Positions 13,401 to 28,400 of a DNA stretch of 64,000 bases are shown here, piece by piece. Position 1 is the first letter of the stretch. Every line of letters begins with the position of its first letter. The DNA lies in NCBI GenBank assembly GCA_036571765.1, contig BROE01000016.1:7955491-8019490 (forward strand), given 5' to 3'. The notes under the pieces are model-generated. The model was not told the origin of the DNA. It did not search any database and was given only the letters and a program-made list of their open reading frames with translations. Both the position numbers and the translations under genes were made by a program. The stretch is from Plecoglossus altivelis (lineage: Eukaryota; Chordata; Actinopteri; Osmeriformes; Plecoglossidae).

Positions 13401-16400
13401 TATGTAATGACCATACAGAGAGAGAACTGTTTATGTCGAACGAAGCTTCAATAAAGTTCAATATTTTATTGTCTTTAGACCTGGTGAGCTCTTTGTATCC
13501 AGAATTGAATTTCCATTCTACTGTTGAAGGGTGTCTGTGGCTCCTACCATAAATGCAGCTTTCTGGACTATGCATATTCTGACTGTTTTTATAATCCTAA
13601 AGTGGTGGTTTGTCAATCTGACTTTGGAGTGGTCAGTAAACTATTTTACCTTTGTAGCCTGAGGTCTGTGTTTCCAGTGTATCAAACCATGTCTGACATC
13701 TGCACAGAGAGGCTGACACATTCAGAAGTGTCTAGGGAAACGCAGGAATGTGAGGAGAACAGGATGTTATAGATTCTTCTGTACAGAAGAGAGGCAATTC
13801 TGTCTTTAAAAGCAATCTGGATGCCTATTTCTTCTCGTCTTCCACTTGCTTGGTCATGCAGACATTTTAAGCTTTATCACCTTATATCATGTAGACATTT
13901 TAAACACATACTAGCTGTAGGCTATTGGTGTTACTGTCTGGTTTGTCCAGACAGTAACACAGTAACACAGAAAATCCAACTTTTTCAAACGCTAAAAGAC
14001 ACAAGACATTTCTTGCTGTTAGGAATCAGAATTGTGTTGAGAAGCTGTTGCATTTGACCCCTGCTGCTTCCTGTCAGAATAGTAGTAGAACATTCCAGGA
14101 CCACTCCACTTGATCGGGAGAAAAGGGAGGAGACAAGGAAACAGGATACTCTATCTGTGGCTTGATCGCTCAGTACTATTTGCTGTGGCTGAATGTTTTT
14201 ATAATTGTTTGCGCTCCGTTAACAATTGAATATGCTGACGGGATGCACAGACTTGATTAGGTTTTAAGAGATATTTTGTCTGCTTGTTGATACATAGTAG
14301 TAATATGATGAAACAACAATTGATCTTGTATCCATACGTACCCTAAAGTGATGTATTTGTGTTTACGTTACAGTGAAGTATGAAATGAAAAGTGAAAGGT
14401 TTGAATTCCATCATTATACTATGGCCTTGGCTATACCAAAAATACAAAGCTGTTTCCATAGGTTTGACCTTGTTGTCATATTTTCTACACAAGGACAGTG
14501 TGTCACGTGTTTTGTATAATACATTACTAATAACCAACAACCAACACTCAGGTTTGTACCTCTACTTCTTTTTTCTTTGTCCTTCAACACATCGTTTGAT
14601 ACTTTCTTAACGAAACTTACTGAGAAAGTTCTCCAACATAGACAAATCAATTGTCAGATAAACCTTTTTGGTGACATTTAATAACCAGAACTCAATAAAC
14701 CCTACACTTCAAATTTCTCATTTTCAAACATATTTGCTTTGTAAACAAAATGTTTTTAAAGAAATGCTGACGCAACCATTGAATAACATGAGCATTTATA
14801 GCTCAATTGCTCTGTCCTAAAACACATTTACCACTAGAGAAATTATTTTACTCCTCCACTCCTGATTAGATTTTTATTGTACTCTTTTGATATAAGAAGT
14901 CAAGGTTGGAGGGGCCATTTTAGAATAGTGTGGGATGGGTTGAAGAAAATGTCTATCCACAGGTGGTCCGGTAATTCAGCACCATAATTGCCCGGCAAAG
15001 TGCATTGTGGGTCTTCAGACCACTCATCTGCTCCGTGGGGGTTTACGAGAGAAAAGAACGATGAACGTGGAAAATCAGACATATAACGTGATGTCCCGTC
15101 GAGAAACAATCCTCCCCAGACACTTACGATACGTTTAGGGAATGGCATTACTGTGCATCTTCAGAGAACCTTTTTCACACGTGCTATTAAGTCAAGCTAA
15201 TGAAGATGCTGCTGCCAAATGGACAGATTCAATCTTTATTGAATTGAAATGTCAGTTTTTAAGAGGCAGGTGTGCTAGACGGTTTTCTGTCAACGAGTGA
15301 TAAAAGTTGTGAGGTAAATAAATCTTCAGAGGTATTTAGAGGCTTAGACATTAGAGCTTTTCTGGTGGGAGGTTGAATATTGCATTTAAATTCAAACTGG
15401 TATTCAGCCTAAGACTAACAACAAAATGCCTAATTGAAAGAGATTTTTTTTAAATGAACTATTATCTTAAGAATGATTGGTATAGCTGTATGAAATGAAG
15501 TTTCTATATGCTTGTCCAGCATCTTAACAAACAAGCTCTCTTTGTCTCTCCTCAGATGCAATGGCAACTCCGTCTCCAGCCAAGAGCATGGGTGACCCTG
15601 GCATCACCCCGCTGTCCCCCTCACACATTCAGGTAATGCTGTGCACTTTTGGTATTTTTCTTCCAGATTGGTTTGGCTTCAGCTTTTTCGGGTTGGTTTT
15701 CATATTTACACTTTACACGTTGAATTTTTTTAACACTCTTTATGTAGTGCTGTCGTAATGACAAAAAATTGAACGATGATAGCCGATTTGTTCCAATTAT
15801 AATTGTTTGGTAGAAAAGACTATGTTTCTCAAGTACCTTAATTAATCCAGTGCCCAGTAATACCCCCCAGAGCAAAGCTCAATAACGCCAATGTTCTCAC
15901 CAGTCTATCCCATGTTCTCTCCCTCACAGCAAAATGACACAGACCCAAATGCCCATACAGGGCCCTCCTTCGTGGTGGTGGTTGCTATCGACTTTGGCAC
16001 CACATCCAGCGGCTATGCTTATGCTTTCACCAACGAGCCAGAGTGTATTCACACCATGAGGTGAGCCAACGCTGCATTGCAGTCACTGGTCCAAAGAGAG
16101 TGAGAGACTGAAAGGAGGGAGGGAAAGAGGGACAAAGAAGGTCCCTCTCTCCTGGGGCTGGTGCCCTCAGATCAGGCCGTACTGTTGCTGTTGTATACTG
16201 TTGTAGGGTCTCTGTCAATATTGTTGTCGGTGAGGGAAATATTGGAGTGAAATTGCAAAGGAGATGAAGTGTTTTGTTCTATGCTTGAATTGAAATAACT
16301 GTGCCACAAGATGCTAAATAGACACAAACAAAGTGCTGCATTCTTCACTTTGATTGGATGCACGCCGACTGATGTTTAAAGATAGAAATAAAAGTATATT

Positions 16401-19400
16401 TTCATAGATACATGGTCAAGGGCCCAATACGCATTAAGCTGCCAAGATTTTCAATATCAGACAAACTGTGTTCTCTTCCTCCCACTATTTATCTGCTTCA
16501 TTGGCATCTATAGCATCATGTCCAAATGGCTGTGGACCACTCAGTGTAATGACCCGTCAGTGATAGGACTGACTGGTTCAATTCAAAGTGCAATTACCCT
16601 TGGGAACTGATCAGGGCACTATAAGGAGATGCCCCTACTGAAACTATAGGAAAGTTAGGTGGAAAGGTTTGGTCCAGTGGTGAGTTAGTTGAGTGGATGT
16701 TGATTGTCAGTTCAGAATGTATAGTATGTGGATGACCCTTAAAATGGTTGGCTTGTAAAATGAATCAAAGTGCAGTTCCGTGTGTTTAGATAATGGGACA
16801 AGTGATTTCTCACACATAGACACGCGCACACACCCACACAAACAAATACACACACGTACCAGACACAACCAACGTTTTCCCCCTAAAAATTCCCTACTGA
16901 CTGACAGGCGTTTGTTATATCATGCACATGTTTTTGTCTGCGGGGCACTATCTCGGCGAAGACTTTGAAATAGTTGTTTTTGAATTGTTGAGGTTTTATT
17001 TTCCAAAACAGTTGGCTGGGTGATTATTACCAATCTCTTGTTGAGGGTCCTTTTTGAAAATCCTTGATACAAGGTCAGCGTTAAAATCATCACTTCTCTC
17101 TTCTTCAACTAGTGTAGGAATAACGATGTAGGAATCATCATAGACACCATATCTTTGTTTGAAATGCTTTTGTTTTCAAATGACCTTTTCAAACTAACAA
17201 CTTAGCTTGACACAAAAATGCTGTAGGTGTTAATAAAGTGCAAGCGTCCAACATCTGTCTTGAAAGAAAGAAAACAGGGTTTACACAAGTACAATGAATT
17301 TGCAAAGAAATAGACATCTGCTGCCTTGAAGTCCAGCCATCACATACAAGTTGAGTAAGGTATTTGCACTATTGCGACCAGATATCCTTGCAAAATTGCC
17401 CTCAGGGCCCTGAAGTTTTTTAGTTTTGATTGAGCCATCTGCCCTCCAAATCCTCCCACAAACACTTCTTAGAATATCCTAAACTCTCAAAATGAACTGC
17501 ACAACTTGGCTTCACTTCAAGGGAGTCTTTGTAATCGTTCACCCATAAAGATTTGATATGAACCTTCAAACAAAAAAACTAAAGTTGTTTACTTTTCAAA
17601 TGTGTAAAGATGGACTCTCAACTAATTGCACTAGCTCACATGACTGTTTTGATCTAGGTTTACCGCCCTGTGATAATTACAAGAGTGGAAAAGCATTTTA
17701 TTTTTCCAACAAACACGTTTACTGTTGTGTGGTTCAACAAATTTCTTCAAGATTATTGACACCATGCTAGCATCTTAGCGTGACTATATCACCAAGCAGG
17801 GGCATTGACTCTCTTTTGCACTGGATTTACCGCTCAACACATGCTAGAGTCAAACGTATCCTCTCAGCGGAAAGCTCTGGGTGCACTGACAGTGACAGTC
17901 AACCTGACACACTTTTCTATAGACATGGCCATTAGTATTCATCAGCTGTACGCACTGACGCGGGGCCCACACATTGGTGCAGGAATCCCATCGCATAGCT
18001 AAACCCTTCAGCTATTGAAAACCCAACCAGAGTTGTAAACAGCTATTCAGAATCGGCAATAACTTGAGTTTGAGACACTCACGCAAGTTTATCAACAATA
18101 AAATCAAAAAATGTCATTTGACCCTGAAGCTCAGAATTCCACAAGTTTGATACATTTTGCATTAGCTCCTATTAGGCCACTAAAACACATTAGTGTAGTT
18201 GACCCAAGGCTTTTTTCATTGGAGCCCTTCCAGCCAGTGTGTAGTCTTACTACCTTGACTCAGAGAAAGGTAATACATAATTTAAAGCCCCTCACTCTCT
18301 TTAGTTCATATTTAAGTGAACTGATGTGAAGAATGTAATGCCCCTCACAGATCAGCACAGGTCAAGGTGAGCCCGGAACACTTTACTTAGCGTAACCAGC
18401 TGCATAAATCACAGCCATCCATTTTTGTTTTGCCACATTCCTGGCAAGGCTGATGATGATAATATGTCTTGAATCACATGGAGCCTCTGTAGAATCATTT
18501 TAGAGTTTTCATTCAAGCATTGGCCTTCGACTGCATGGATCAATGAATGTTAACTAGGCTCAATATGCATGCAAAAAATTCCACTTTATTGTTGGAAAAC
18601 ACTTTTTGCCTGACATGATGATGAAGATGGCCATGGCAATAACAACATTGGTGTTGACAGTGATTAGAAAAACATCTTTCTAATACAGAAATGTTGTTTG
18701 CATAGATAGACGTAAAAACCTTCTTGTAATAATTCAGATGATCCCAGTATCGAGATGGGTTCCTTGTAGCAGGCTCTTTTTTTCACAGACTCTTTTCCCC
18801 TTTTCTCTCTGTCTCTCGCCCCCCTCTCTTTTTGAGGACTGCACCAGGATGTAGACATGCACATGTAGACATGCACTTCAGTAACAGCTGCAGTTGATAC
18901 ACACAGCTCATTCGTTCTCTTCCTCCCTGTAACATGGCCTCACAATCCCATAATGCACGTAGATTTCTCATCTCTCAGGAAAAGAACAAAGGCTAATTTT
19001 AGTGACAATAATCTTCATTTGCCTACATTTAAATTTAGCCCAATTAGCCTAGAGGTGAATAATACATTGTACACATTTTTCCATGATAATTAAAAGACTA
19101 ACAGGGGACTAGTGAACAAGGTTAAATTTGAGATGTTTGACCTTGAATGCGTTTGTGATCTGTACGAACGTTCTGTGTCAAGATAGACACTGAACATCGA
19201 TGCCACAGTATCTGCATGAATTTGGAATTGTAAATGTTATCGGATTTATGATACTAACGGCTGGTCACTCCTAGACGCTGGGAAGGGGGTGACCCAGGTG
19301 TGTCCAATCAGAAGACCCCTACCACCATCCTGCTAACCCCGGACAGGAAGTTCCACAGTTTTGGCTACGCAGCACGTGACACCTATCACGACCTGGACCC

Positions 19401-22400
19401 CATTGAGTCCAAGCAATGGCTCTACCTAGAAAAGTTCAAAATGAAACTTCACACCACTGCAGTAAGGACACTGTTTTTTACTCACCCATTGGATACACAC
19501 CTGCCCCTTAAACACTGTACACACCCTATTTAGGGTTTACGGTCAGCCCTAGTGCCTTCTAACAAACACATGCTGAGTATTACACACACACACACACGCA
19601 CACTTTCTTCAATATGCTGCAAGCGTCTGTCCTTGTGCGAGGCGAGCAACTTGGCCGCCCTAAGCTGACATTGCAGCAAACTTGAAATCTTCTGCCCTTC
19701 TATGTTTGCCAAAGCCAGTACTGCCAGTAATGTTTGGCTCAGCCCACCATCTCTGCATACATAGACATGATGTGGATGGACTGATACACCTCGTCAGCCA
19801 GGGCAATACAGCTGTTCATCAGTCCACGTCCGTGTGGTGTTGTCATTTAGAGATGTGAGGATTCAATTCATTTCTGTTTTCTCTCCCCCCCCCTCCCCCG
19901 ATCAGAATCTCTCCATCGACACAGACCTCCATGCAGCCAATGGGAAGAGAGTAAAAGCTCTGGATATATTTGCGTACGCTCTGGCCTTCTTCAAGGAACA
20001 GGCCCTAAAGGTAGCAAGATGACAGCTTTTATAACAGTATCGAGGCTGACTGTTTTCTTTACTATTGGGCTAACCTTGTCAGTGCATACAGGAGGCAACA
20101 AAAGATAGTATTTCAAATGTTTAGATTATGGCATCTAGATTCTAGAATGTTCCTTTAGAGAATGCGATGGTTAAGGACAGTAGAGATGAAATACCATGTT
20201 GGATTTGGTGCCCGCCAGGAGTTGAGTGATCAGTCGGGTGGAGAGTTTGACAACAACGAGGTGAGATGGGTCATCACTGTGCCTGCCATCTGGAAGATGC
20301 CAGCCAAGCAGTTCATGAGAGAGGCTGCCTACAAGGTACTATGGCCGTACACAAACACACAGATCAGCATGAAAACATGCAAGCTCTCCTCATTGCTTAC
20401 TCACAAAAGCGTGTGCAGCCACCTTTTCAGTACTGAGGACACGCTTACAATGAGACACCAAAACACACTTGACATTGGTTTTCTTTTCCATCTTAACACG
20501 TTCATAGCTTTATGAAAGGCATTGCATTCCTTTCTCTCAACATTGAATTCAAAGGCTTTTTCGCACCAAAGGTACCCATAACTCAGAAATGATGCAACTC
20601 CCCGTCCTCTCCACTCACCTGCTCCCTAGAAACCTCAGCCCCCAACTGTTTGTCTGAGGTATTGCAGGTGCTGAGCATTTAGTGATGACTGTGCGTGATT
20701 ATTTTTTCGGCCCTGCACCACTGCTGCTGCTGCGATGTACTGCAGAGGAGAGAGAGGAGCTTCTGGAGCTGCAGTACCCAAAAGTGCTCTATCCCCCACT
20801 GCCAACACGCGTGCGCTAGCACACACGCACACACACTCACACACACACAAACATGCAAACAAAGACGACCCACACACAATCTCATTCTTACACACACATT
20901 CTCCCTTTCACACACACATGCGCAAGCATACTCACACTTAATGTGTGACTGTGCAGAGTCAGACTGACCTACAGACAGAAGGAGGGGACAGGGAGAAGGG
21001 TGTTAGTGCCAGGACAGCAAATCTGTACTCGAATGGCAGAGAATGGCTGCTGTTTAGACAGAGAAAGATGGTATTAGCAAGGACTACACATATAGCACCA
21101 TAGAGGAATACAAATACGAGGACAAAAACATCCGTTATCCACGGTAGCACATGGAGAGAGTGACAGTGTTATGACAAGCTCTTCTCTCCACAGAGCTACG
21201 ATGGGCTGTAGCGGATGTGTGTCACAGTGCGCATGCTCGATGGGTGTGGTGTTCTCCGTGGTGGAGGGTCTGTGAGGCAGGACGTGCATGCGTGTGCGGG
21301 CGAGGTTGTGGGATGAAGGGTCGTGCGTTAGTATGTGCAGAACACAGTCACATGGGTGTGGCTGTCTGTCTGTGAGTGTGCAGGCTGGTAAAGACCGCAC
21401 TCTGGAAGGAAAAAGAGGGGCTGGAGTCAGAGGAAGATTAGCAGAGGGAGAGAGGGGACGGAGAGGAGAGGGAGATTAAAGGCGAAATGTGTGCGTGGGT
21501 CTAGAGAGGGGGAGATGGAGGGATGTGAGAGGTGGAATAAAGGAGGGCAGAGGAGAGAGACGCAGAGGAGAGAAGGCTCTGATGTCTGCAGTAGGGATAG
21601 AAGCATGGAGGGGGGGGCAGGGGGGTTTAAGTGCGTATCTGCGGTGACTCAGCGTCTTCTGGCTGCAATCATTACTATTCATAAAAGGGAAGAATGAGGG
21701 AGAGGACTGGCCCCACCCCTTTCCCTCTCCTTCTCTGTCACCCATCACAGATTTCACTGGGGATTATGAAGGAATTCTGAATGCAAACTGCAATCTAGCA
21801 TCATGACATTCCTGACCCGGGAATGGCCTAGCAAATTGCAAAAGCATTAGATGTCACAGTAGTTGAGTATAGCGGTGGTCAAAATTGTGTGATAAAGCAT
21901 CTTTTGGGATTTACTTAAATGTTTGGATTACGTGATTTATTGCTAATGTAATTTCCTGATGGGGTTTAGCCAAAGTTCAGTATTTCTCAACAGGCTATTT
22001 TTCATTTTGCCATTAAGGAGGACAATAACTTACGCTTTTTATTACAGTAATCATATGTCCAATGCACATTTCCCGTTGAGCTGTATATTGCCTTTCTCCC
22101 ATGTAGTGATGATGAAGTTTAATAATGATAATATGAAACAAAAGGTTATTTCTCCATAGTTATTGGCCAGGACACATCAAATAGTATGTCGCTTTTAGGC
22201 TTGGAATAATTGTTCACTGAGGGCTGTTCCTACTTCCATTACTGATGTCAATAGGAACTGCATTTTGTGAAGTGCCAAAATCATGTACTGTCTATATTCT
22301 GCTCTCCTCTAGTCTGGTCTGGTCTCCCGTGACAACCCAGAGCAGCTGATCATTGCCCTTGAGCCAGAGGCAGCGTCAATCTACTGTCGCAAACTCCGCC

Positions 22401-25400
22401 TTCACCAGATGGTTGACATCAGCTCTCGGACAACCCAGAATGGATTCAGCCCCACTGAAAATGTGGGGGCAGCTATGACCCAGGGTAAATCCCGCCCACC
22501 ATGCAGCATAGACCAATAACATCACGACTGCACCATCCCTCATTGTTTACGTTCTTATATGTTGCATTTTTATCTTTCAAACTGATCTTGACAGTTTTTT
22601 TTGTCAGTAACCCTCAAATCAACGCTAAATGTATTCAATGTGCTTTTGATTGGTCCAATTAGCTTGGAAGGAAACCAAGGTAATAGTTTGTATGAGCATC
22701 CAACACTGATGGTTAGACCGTATGACTGGTATAGCTCTACTTTGAATTAATGCAGTTAGTTGTGCTGTAATGTTATCATTTCATGTCAGTTAACATCACA
22801 ATGTAAAACATGTATCAGGAGTATCAGGAACATTTCTGTTAAGCAAATTATTTTATCCATTGATGCTTTTCTCTATATTTTTCCCCTCCAAACTAAGGTA
22901 CCCCAAGTCCTGGTAAATTGTTATTTTAATTCAGACACCAGTTGCATGAACAAGAGGGATTCTTGAGCTGTTGAATCCTTTATGTTACTCCTCACATTCC
23001 CCTCTTAGTTTGCTGTTGCTTCTTGTTCACACAGTAAGATGTTCTTTTAAAAGATGTTTTTAAAAAAAGATGTTGCATCTTTATCGAATGACATTTGATG
23101 TGATGGACATAATACATTTGAGAATGGTATCATTCTTTTGCAAATGTATGGCCAATAAAGACCATACTTTTTTAACTTAAATACCAAAAGTGATTTCAAA
23201 CATGCATTTTGGTAGATACTGTATGCTGTACCTTATGGAAAAATAGTTTGAGCCTCCGCTGATATGAAATCCTATGCATTTACCACCATGTGAAGCAGCG
23301 ACGGCAAATTACCTCATCTTTCACTTATCGCACGACACTCTTTTGTATTGAAAAGATTTCTGTTCTACACCAATGATCTAAAGGAGAGATTGAGAAGGAC
23401 ACTAACCCTTCAGTCTCTTCAGAGGATGACTGTACAGAAATGTGACTGAATGGCATTCACAGTCTGGCATTCAGTTGTAGGTAGACTTCTGCCGAATATT
23501 TTCTAGTTCTGAAGAGGTAAAAGCTTCACACGGTAGATGAGGTTCCTCTTTGTCCTTCTGAGACTGACGCATTCTATTCTATTTTCTTATATTCTTCTAT
23601 TGATGTAAGACATATATTTATTGGGAAGTGTTACATGAGGTTGTATTGTGTTATGTATTTCAATTATGTCTCTTGGGTAGTGAATATCATAGCGCTCAAA
23701 AGAGCTAGATAGTTCGACAGACTGAGAGATACTGCAAAAGAGATACATTGACCTTTGAGATCAAAAGGACCCTGCACTGAATAAGCTCAATTTTCCTTGG
23801 CATTACAATAGAAGGAAGATGAGGAACTGCTTGAAGTAACAAGACTGATTGAAACACCACTATCTCAAGCTAGTAGTAAGTTAACACTAGCTAGTTTGAG
23901 GCAGAAGACCTTGATTAAAAATGAATTCACTGTTTTTTCTTGCATAAAAACACATTTGTACATGTTTACCTGACAGCTAATGGGTGTGAGTACTGGTTTG
24001 GTGCTGCGCTTATGTTTCACCATGCTCATCGGATGTCCTTGCAGAGCTAGGGGCTATTAGTGTCCATCTTCAAAGCAGACGGCCTCCCATGTTTTTACTT
24101 TATGGACTTTTTAATGACCTGGTTCAGACAGCTTTTGAGTTCAGAGGTCTGTGGCTTCTGGACAAGTTTTATAATGCTTAACCAAATGCTCTGTGTTTTT
24201 GAAACTTCCATCCACCATTCATATCCTTCACCCACACTGTCTGTTGCTTCAGGTGTTCAGAGAACACTTGATGCAGGCTACCACCTTTCCAATTTGCAGC
24301 CTACAAACGTTTTTTTTAAGGAAAGGAAATCAATATATTCCAGTGTAATACTTGGAATGTATCAAATAGGATGTTACGAGACTTTTCCAGATTACTCCAT
24401 TTTGGGTGTTGAGGAAATCTCACAGGAAATAATGATTTAGCTCCAGATGCTTCCTCTGCCTCGACTGCCGCTTAATGTCCTTCCCTAAAGTCAAGCAGAT
24501 ATTCTAATGTGATACCTACACATGGTCTGCTTATCTGCTCCTGGTTTCTTGTTGTTAAGAAGTGGATATGCAGTGTGGTCATGCTGCTATAATCAAATTC
24601 AAGATCAAGTGCACCGTCACTCCCTCTAGAAAGCTAAAAGCCCTCTTTCCTCCCATGTGCAGTTTCCCCTGTTAGAGGAAATGTCTGTCTGACTTTTAGG
24701 TTGGTGTGGTCATGCTAACTACTACAGCGTTTTCCTGTTGTTTGACAGTTCACACAAAGCGCAAAAATCTTTCTTGTATCTCCCCCCTGTTCTATAGCTT
24801 AGAAGTTTTTAGCGTTCCTTGGCACCCTGTTACATTCTTTTAAGTAGAACTAACTTTGTTTTGTTAACATTTTCTCATAAAATCTGTAATTATTAGCAGA
24901 ATTCACTATAGGTAGATTTGGAAAGGAATTTATATTTTAACGATGACCAGTTCACAGAGTTGGTTGAAATTGTATTGTTGGGTTGTAAAGTTTAACTTAA
25001 CCTGTAGTTGGATACACACAGCTTAGACTGTAGCAACTGTCATTACATTTGAAGGAAATAAAACAGCCAGCACAGTGCATGTTTGTTGGCGGCTCCCTCT
25101 GGTAGTATCGTAACTACAGACGAGCCCCATGGAATGTTCTGGATGTGTTCCACTCACCTCACAGGCCTGAATCCCTAGTCTAGACCCCACGGAATCACCC
25201 TGCCGCTTGCCTCACATTGTTTGACCCACAGCCTCACGCCCACAAGCTCTTTTTCCCCGCTCACACACTCACCCAGGCATTCTTTCTCTGTTAATAACCA
25301 GCCAAGGAGCATGTCCGGCGCAACCGACAGAGCCGCACGTTTTTGGTGGAAAATGTCATAGGGGAGCTATGGTCGGAGCTGGAAGAAGGTAGAGTCTCTC

Positions 25401-28400
25401 TCTCTCTCTCACGTTCTGTGTTCTTTTTCTCTCCTAGTGTTTGCCCTTGCTTTTTCTAAGGCCATTGATCTTGCGTCATAAATGGAGATGCAATTAGACC
25501 AATGTAGGCCCCTCAACACGGCATTAGTAAAACAGTTCATGTTCTGAAGCCTTTCACAGTCTAATGAATGATCTCTCCACTTATCAAGTGCTGTCTGTAA
25601 GTTTAGATGAAGCTTATCAGGGTTACTCAAATTAAATCCACTTCAGTCTTTCTATTCCTGGTCATGAACGTTATTGTGCGTTCTGGCAGTAATGTTTTGT
25701 AAACACTATGTATATACATCATGAGTGCATATTGGTTTAGCAATTATGATGGTATTCAATTCAGGCCTTATGATTAATTATATATTGTACAAAATGGGTA
25801 GACTGTTTCGTCGCAATTTACACATCTCAATAGAAGGATCTTTCCATAGAATGACCTACATCAAGTCCACTTTTCCACTACCTGTACTAATTCCCCCATC
25901 CCATCTCTTCACACACACACACACGCACATTCCCCCTCCCTATGGCCCTCATGTTGCTTGCCACAGTTTTGTATATGTAGTGGATATCTAGGTCACCAAG
26001 ACCCACTAGGTCTCTCTTTCAGGGCATTGTGTTGTCTCATATAACATTCAATGTCCTCAGAGAGTTTCAAAACACAGAAGCTGAGTATTAGAGGGAAAAC
26101 CCCAGAGTTGCTCCACAGAGACGGAGCTACACGGTCACCTGAATCCTATTGGACTGCATCTTTCCACCGCCTCTCCCTCTCATGCTCTTTTCTTTCTCTC
26201 CCTGTCTCCAGGTGACCGCTACGTTGTGGTGGACTGTGGCGGGGGCACGGTCGACCTCACGGTCCATCAGATTCGTCTGCCTGAGGGACACCTCAAGGAG
26301 CTGTACAAGGCGTCAGGTACAGAAGGACCCTATGTAGCAGCTTTCTCATTTTCTAGGTCCAGGAGATATAGTTTAGCAAAGGCTTTAGAGTAACATAAAA
26401 GACCTTCCTCTTTCCGTGGTCTTTTATTATCCAATACAAAACCATAATTTAGCCTATAACCTGACCTTCACTAGTTTTGTCAACACAGTGAAGCAAGCCA
26501 TTTTTGAGTTGTTACTGACCAAGCCTCGTATTGTCCTATGCAGGTGGTCCTTATGGCTCCATTGGTATTGACTATGAGTTTGAGAAGCTCCTGTGTAAGA
26601 TCTTTGGTCAGGACTTTATCGACCAGTTCAAGGTCAAGCGACCAGCAGCCTGGGTGGATCTGATGATCGCTTTTGAGTCCCGGAAACGGGCGGCTGCCCC
26701 TGACCGGACCAACCCTCTGAACATTAACCTGCCCTTCTCCTTCATCGACTACTACAAGAAGTTCAGAGGGCATAGTGTTGAGCATGCCCTGCGCAAGAGC
26801 AAGTGAGTGTTGGTGTGTGTGTTTGTGTGTGTGTGTGTGTTTGAATATGTGTGCGTGCATGTGTATGTGTGTGTTGGTGCCTGATGGTATGCGTCTGTAC
26901 ATGCTCAGGTTTGTGAATACAATTCAATAGTATGCTGAGAGGTTTCAAGCTATTGAGTTAACTGGCTTACTTGTTTGTATGATAACAGATTCTTATATAT
27001 TTATTGGCTGGAACATTCTCACTACACTTACCTGCAGTAGATAGTATGCACTCCCTTTAGTACTAAATACACAACACCTTGAAACAGTGAAACCAATTCA
27101 GGTGGTTAATTTCTATGTCTAGAGATGCAAAATAATGTTTATAATCCCCCCAAAACAGGACCTTACATTTAAGTGTACGTTAGTTCTACATTTACAGTCA
27201 TGTAACTATAATGCACTACCTATAATACCTGATGTAAAAATGTTGTAGTTACATAGGAATTGCTATGTACATAAATAGTACTTCAGTTTGTGGTTAACGG
27301 TATAGGTTATTGTGAAAGAGAAAGAAGGTCTGGTACAGGGGAGACAGTGGATGTCGTTAAGGAGCGGGTGTAGATTGAGTTACCAAATCCAGATCAATGT
27401 TAACACACATTCACCCCTGAAAAGGTCCAGCCTTCTACGTACCATCTGTCTCATCTGTCTAATTACTTAGTACAGATTTACTGTAATAAAGTGTAAATAC
27501 ACAGCAGTTCCTACAAAGTTGTTAGTTTAGGTATTTCTATGTAGTTACAAGGTACTCAATGTAACCTGATAGTCTATTCAAAGTTTTAAACTCAGAAAAA
27601 TGCTAAATAAATCAATAACTGAAGTCCTTTCGCGCATTCTTCAATGTTCCTGTATAAGGAGAACAGTACAGTCAGCTCAAAGACAACATCATTAGCTGAC
27701 TATTAACTGACTTTTAGCTGACTACTAGTTTTCTGCAAATTACCCTCTCAGGCGTCCTGAGTTCAAATAACTGTAGCGAAGACCTGAAATGTTAAGGGAT
27801 GTACAAGTTTCTAAGATTGTGATGTCATTATTTACAGTATATGAATGTGTTTTCCCGGAGGTGATTTAGGAGACGTACAGTAAAAAAGCACCTGCCCTGA
27901 TATGAAGCTTAGAAGTTCAAGTATGGTTGTAAATCTTAGAAGATTTTCAAGATATCTTCATGTGAGAGCCTTGCTCACTTAAAAGCCATCCTGTAGTCAA
28001 GCTGTTAATGGCACCATTTTCCATCTGTATGGATTTTCATAACCTCTTATAAACCATCTTGGGACCCTTAAAGACATTCACATGGTGGAAACCTAACCCT
28101 ACATACCCCTGGGTCATCTGACTCATAGCTGTAAATGTAGTCTGGCGCTCTGGACTCAAAAAGCATGTGTGTGATAAATAGTCTGAGGCACACACACACA
28201 CACACTCTCTCACACATATGCATACGCACAAACACACCCTCTCACACACATACACACAATTCTGAGAACATCCTACTGATAACAGATGGTACTGTAGATC
28301 CTGAATGGATTTACAGTTATGTGGGTTGGAGGCTAGCAAGAGTTGAGATATCAATATTTGCCGAGCACTGGTCTCCAGAGAGGAAGTCCTGGACTGCTGT

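Larger units (their letters stand above)
4471..15555 (+). other. hspa12a: hspa12a intron 1
   Basis: An 11.1-kb intron holding the Tc1 relic, a CAC microsatellite, a perfect hairpin and an antisense 302-codon open frame (13142-12234). No other exon was recognised. Confidence 0.7.
20336..25301 (+). other. hspa12a: hspa12a introns 6 and 7 (flanking exon 7)
   Basis: Apart from exon 7 (22313-22484) and the CA tract, these introns hold a G-rich patch at 21400-21640 made of GAGAGG-like purine runs, and otherwise no recognisable element. Confidence 0.6.

Noticed and set aside
15561..15758. Plus-strand frame starting MATPSPAKSMGD taken as the hspa12a start
   Set aside because: It runs past the exon 2 donor into intron. 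The phase-matched upstream exon at 4428 better explains the N-terminus, though use of this ATG in some transcripts is not excluded.
27242..27552. 300-bp MITE bounded by TAGTTACATAGG-like ends
   Set aside because: The inverted match is short and imperfect and no target-site duplication was seen; kept only as a remark on the intron.
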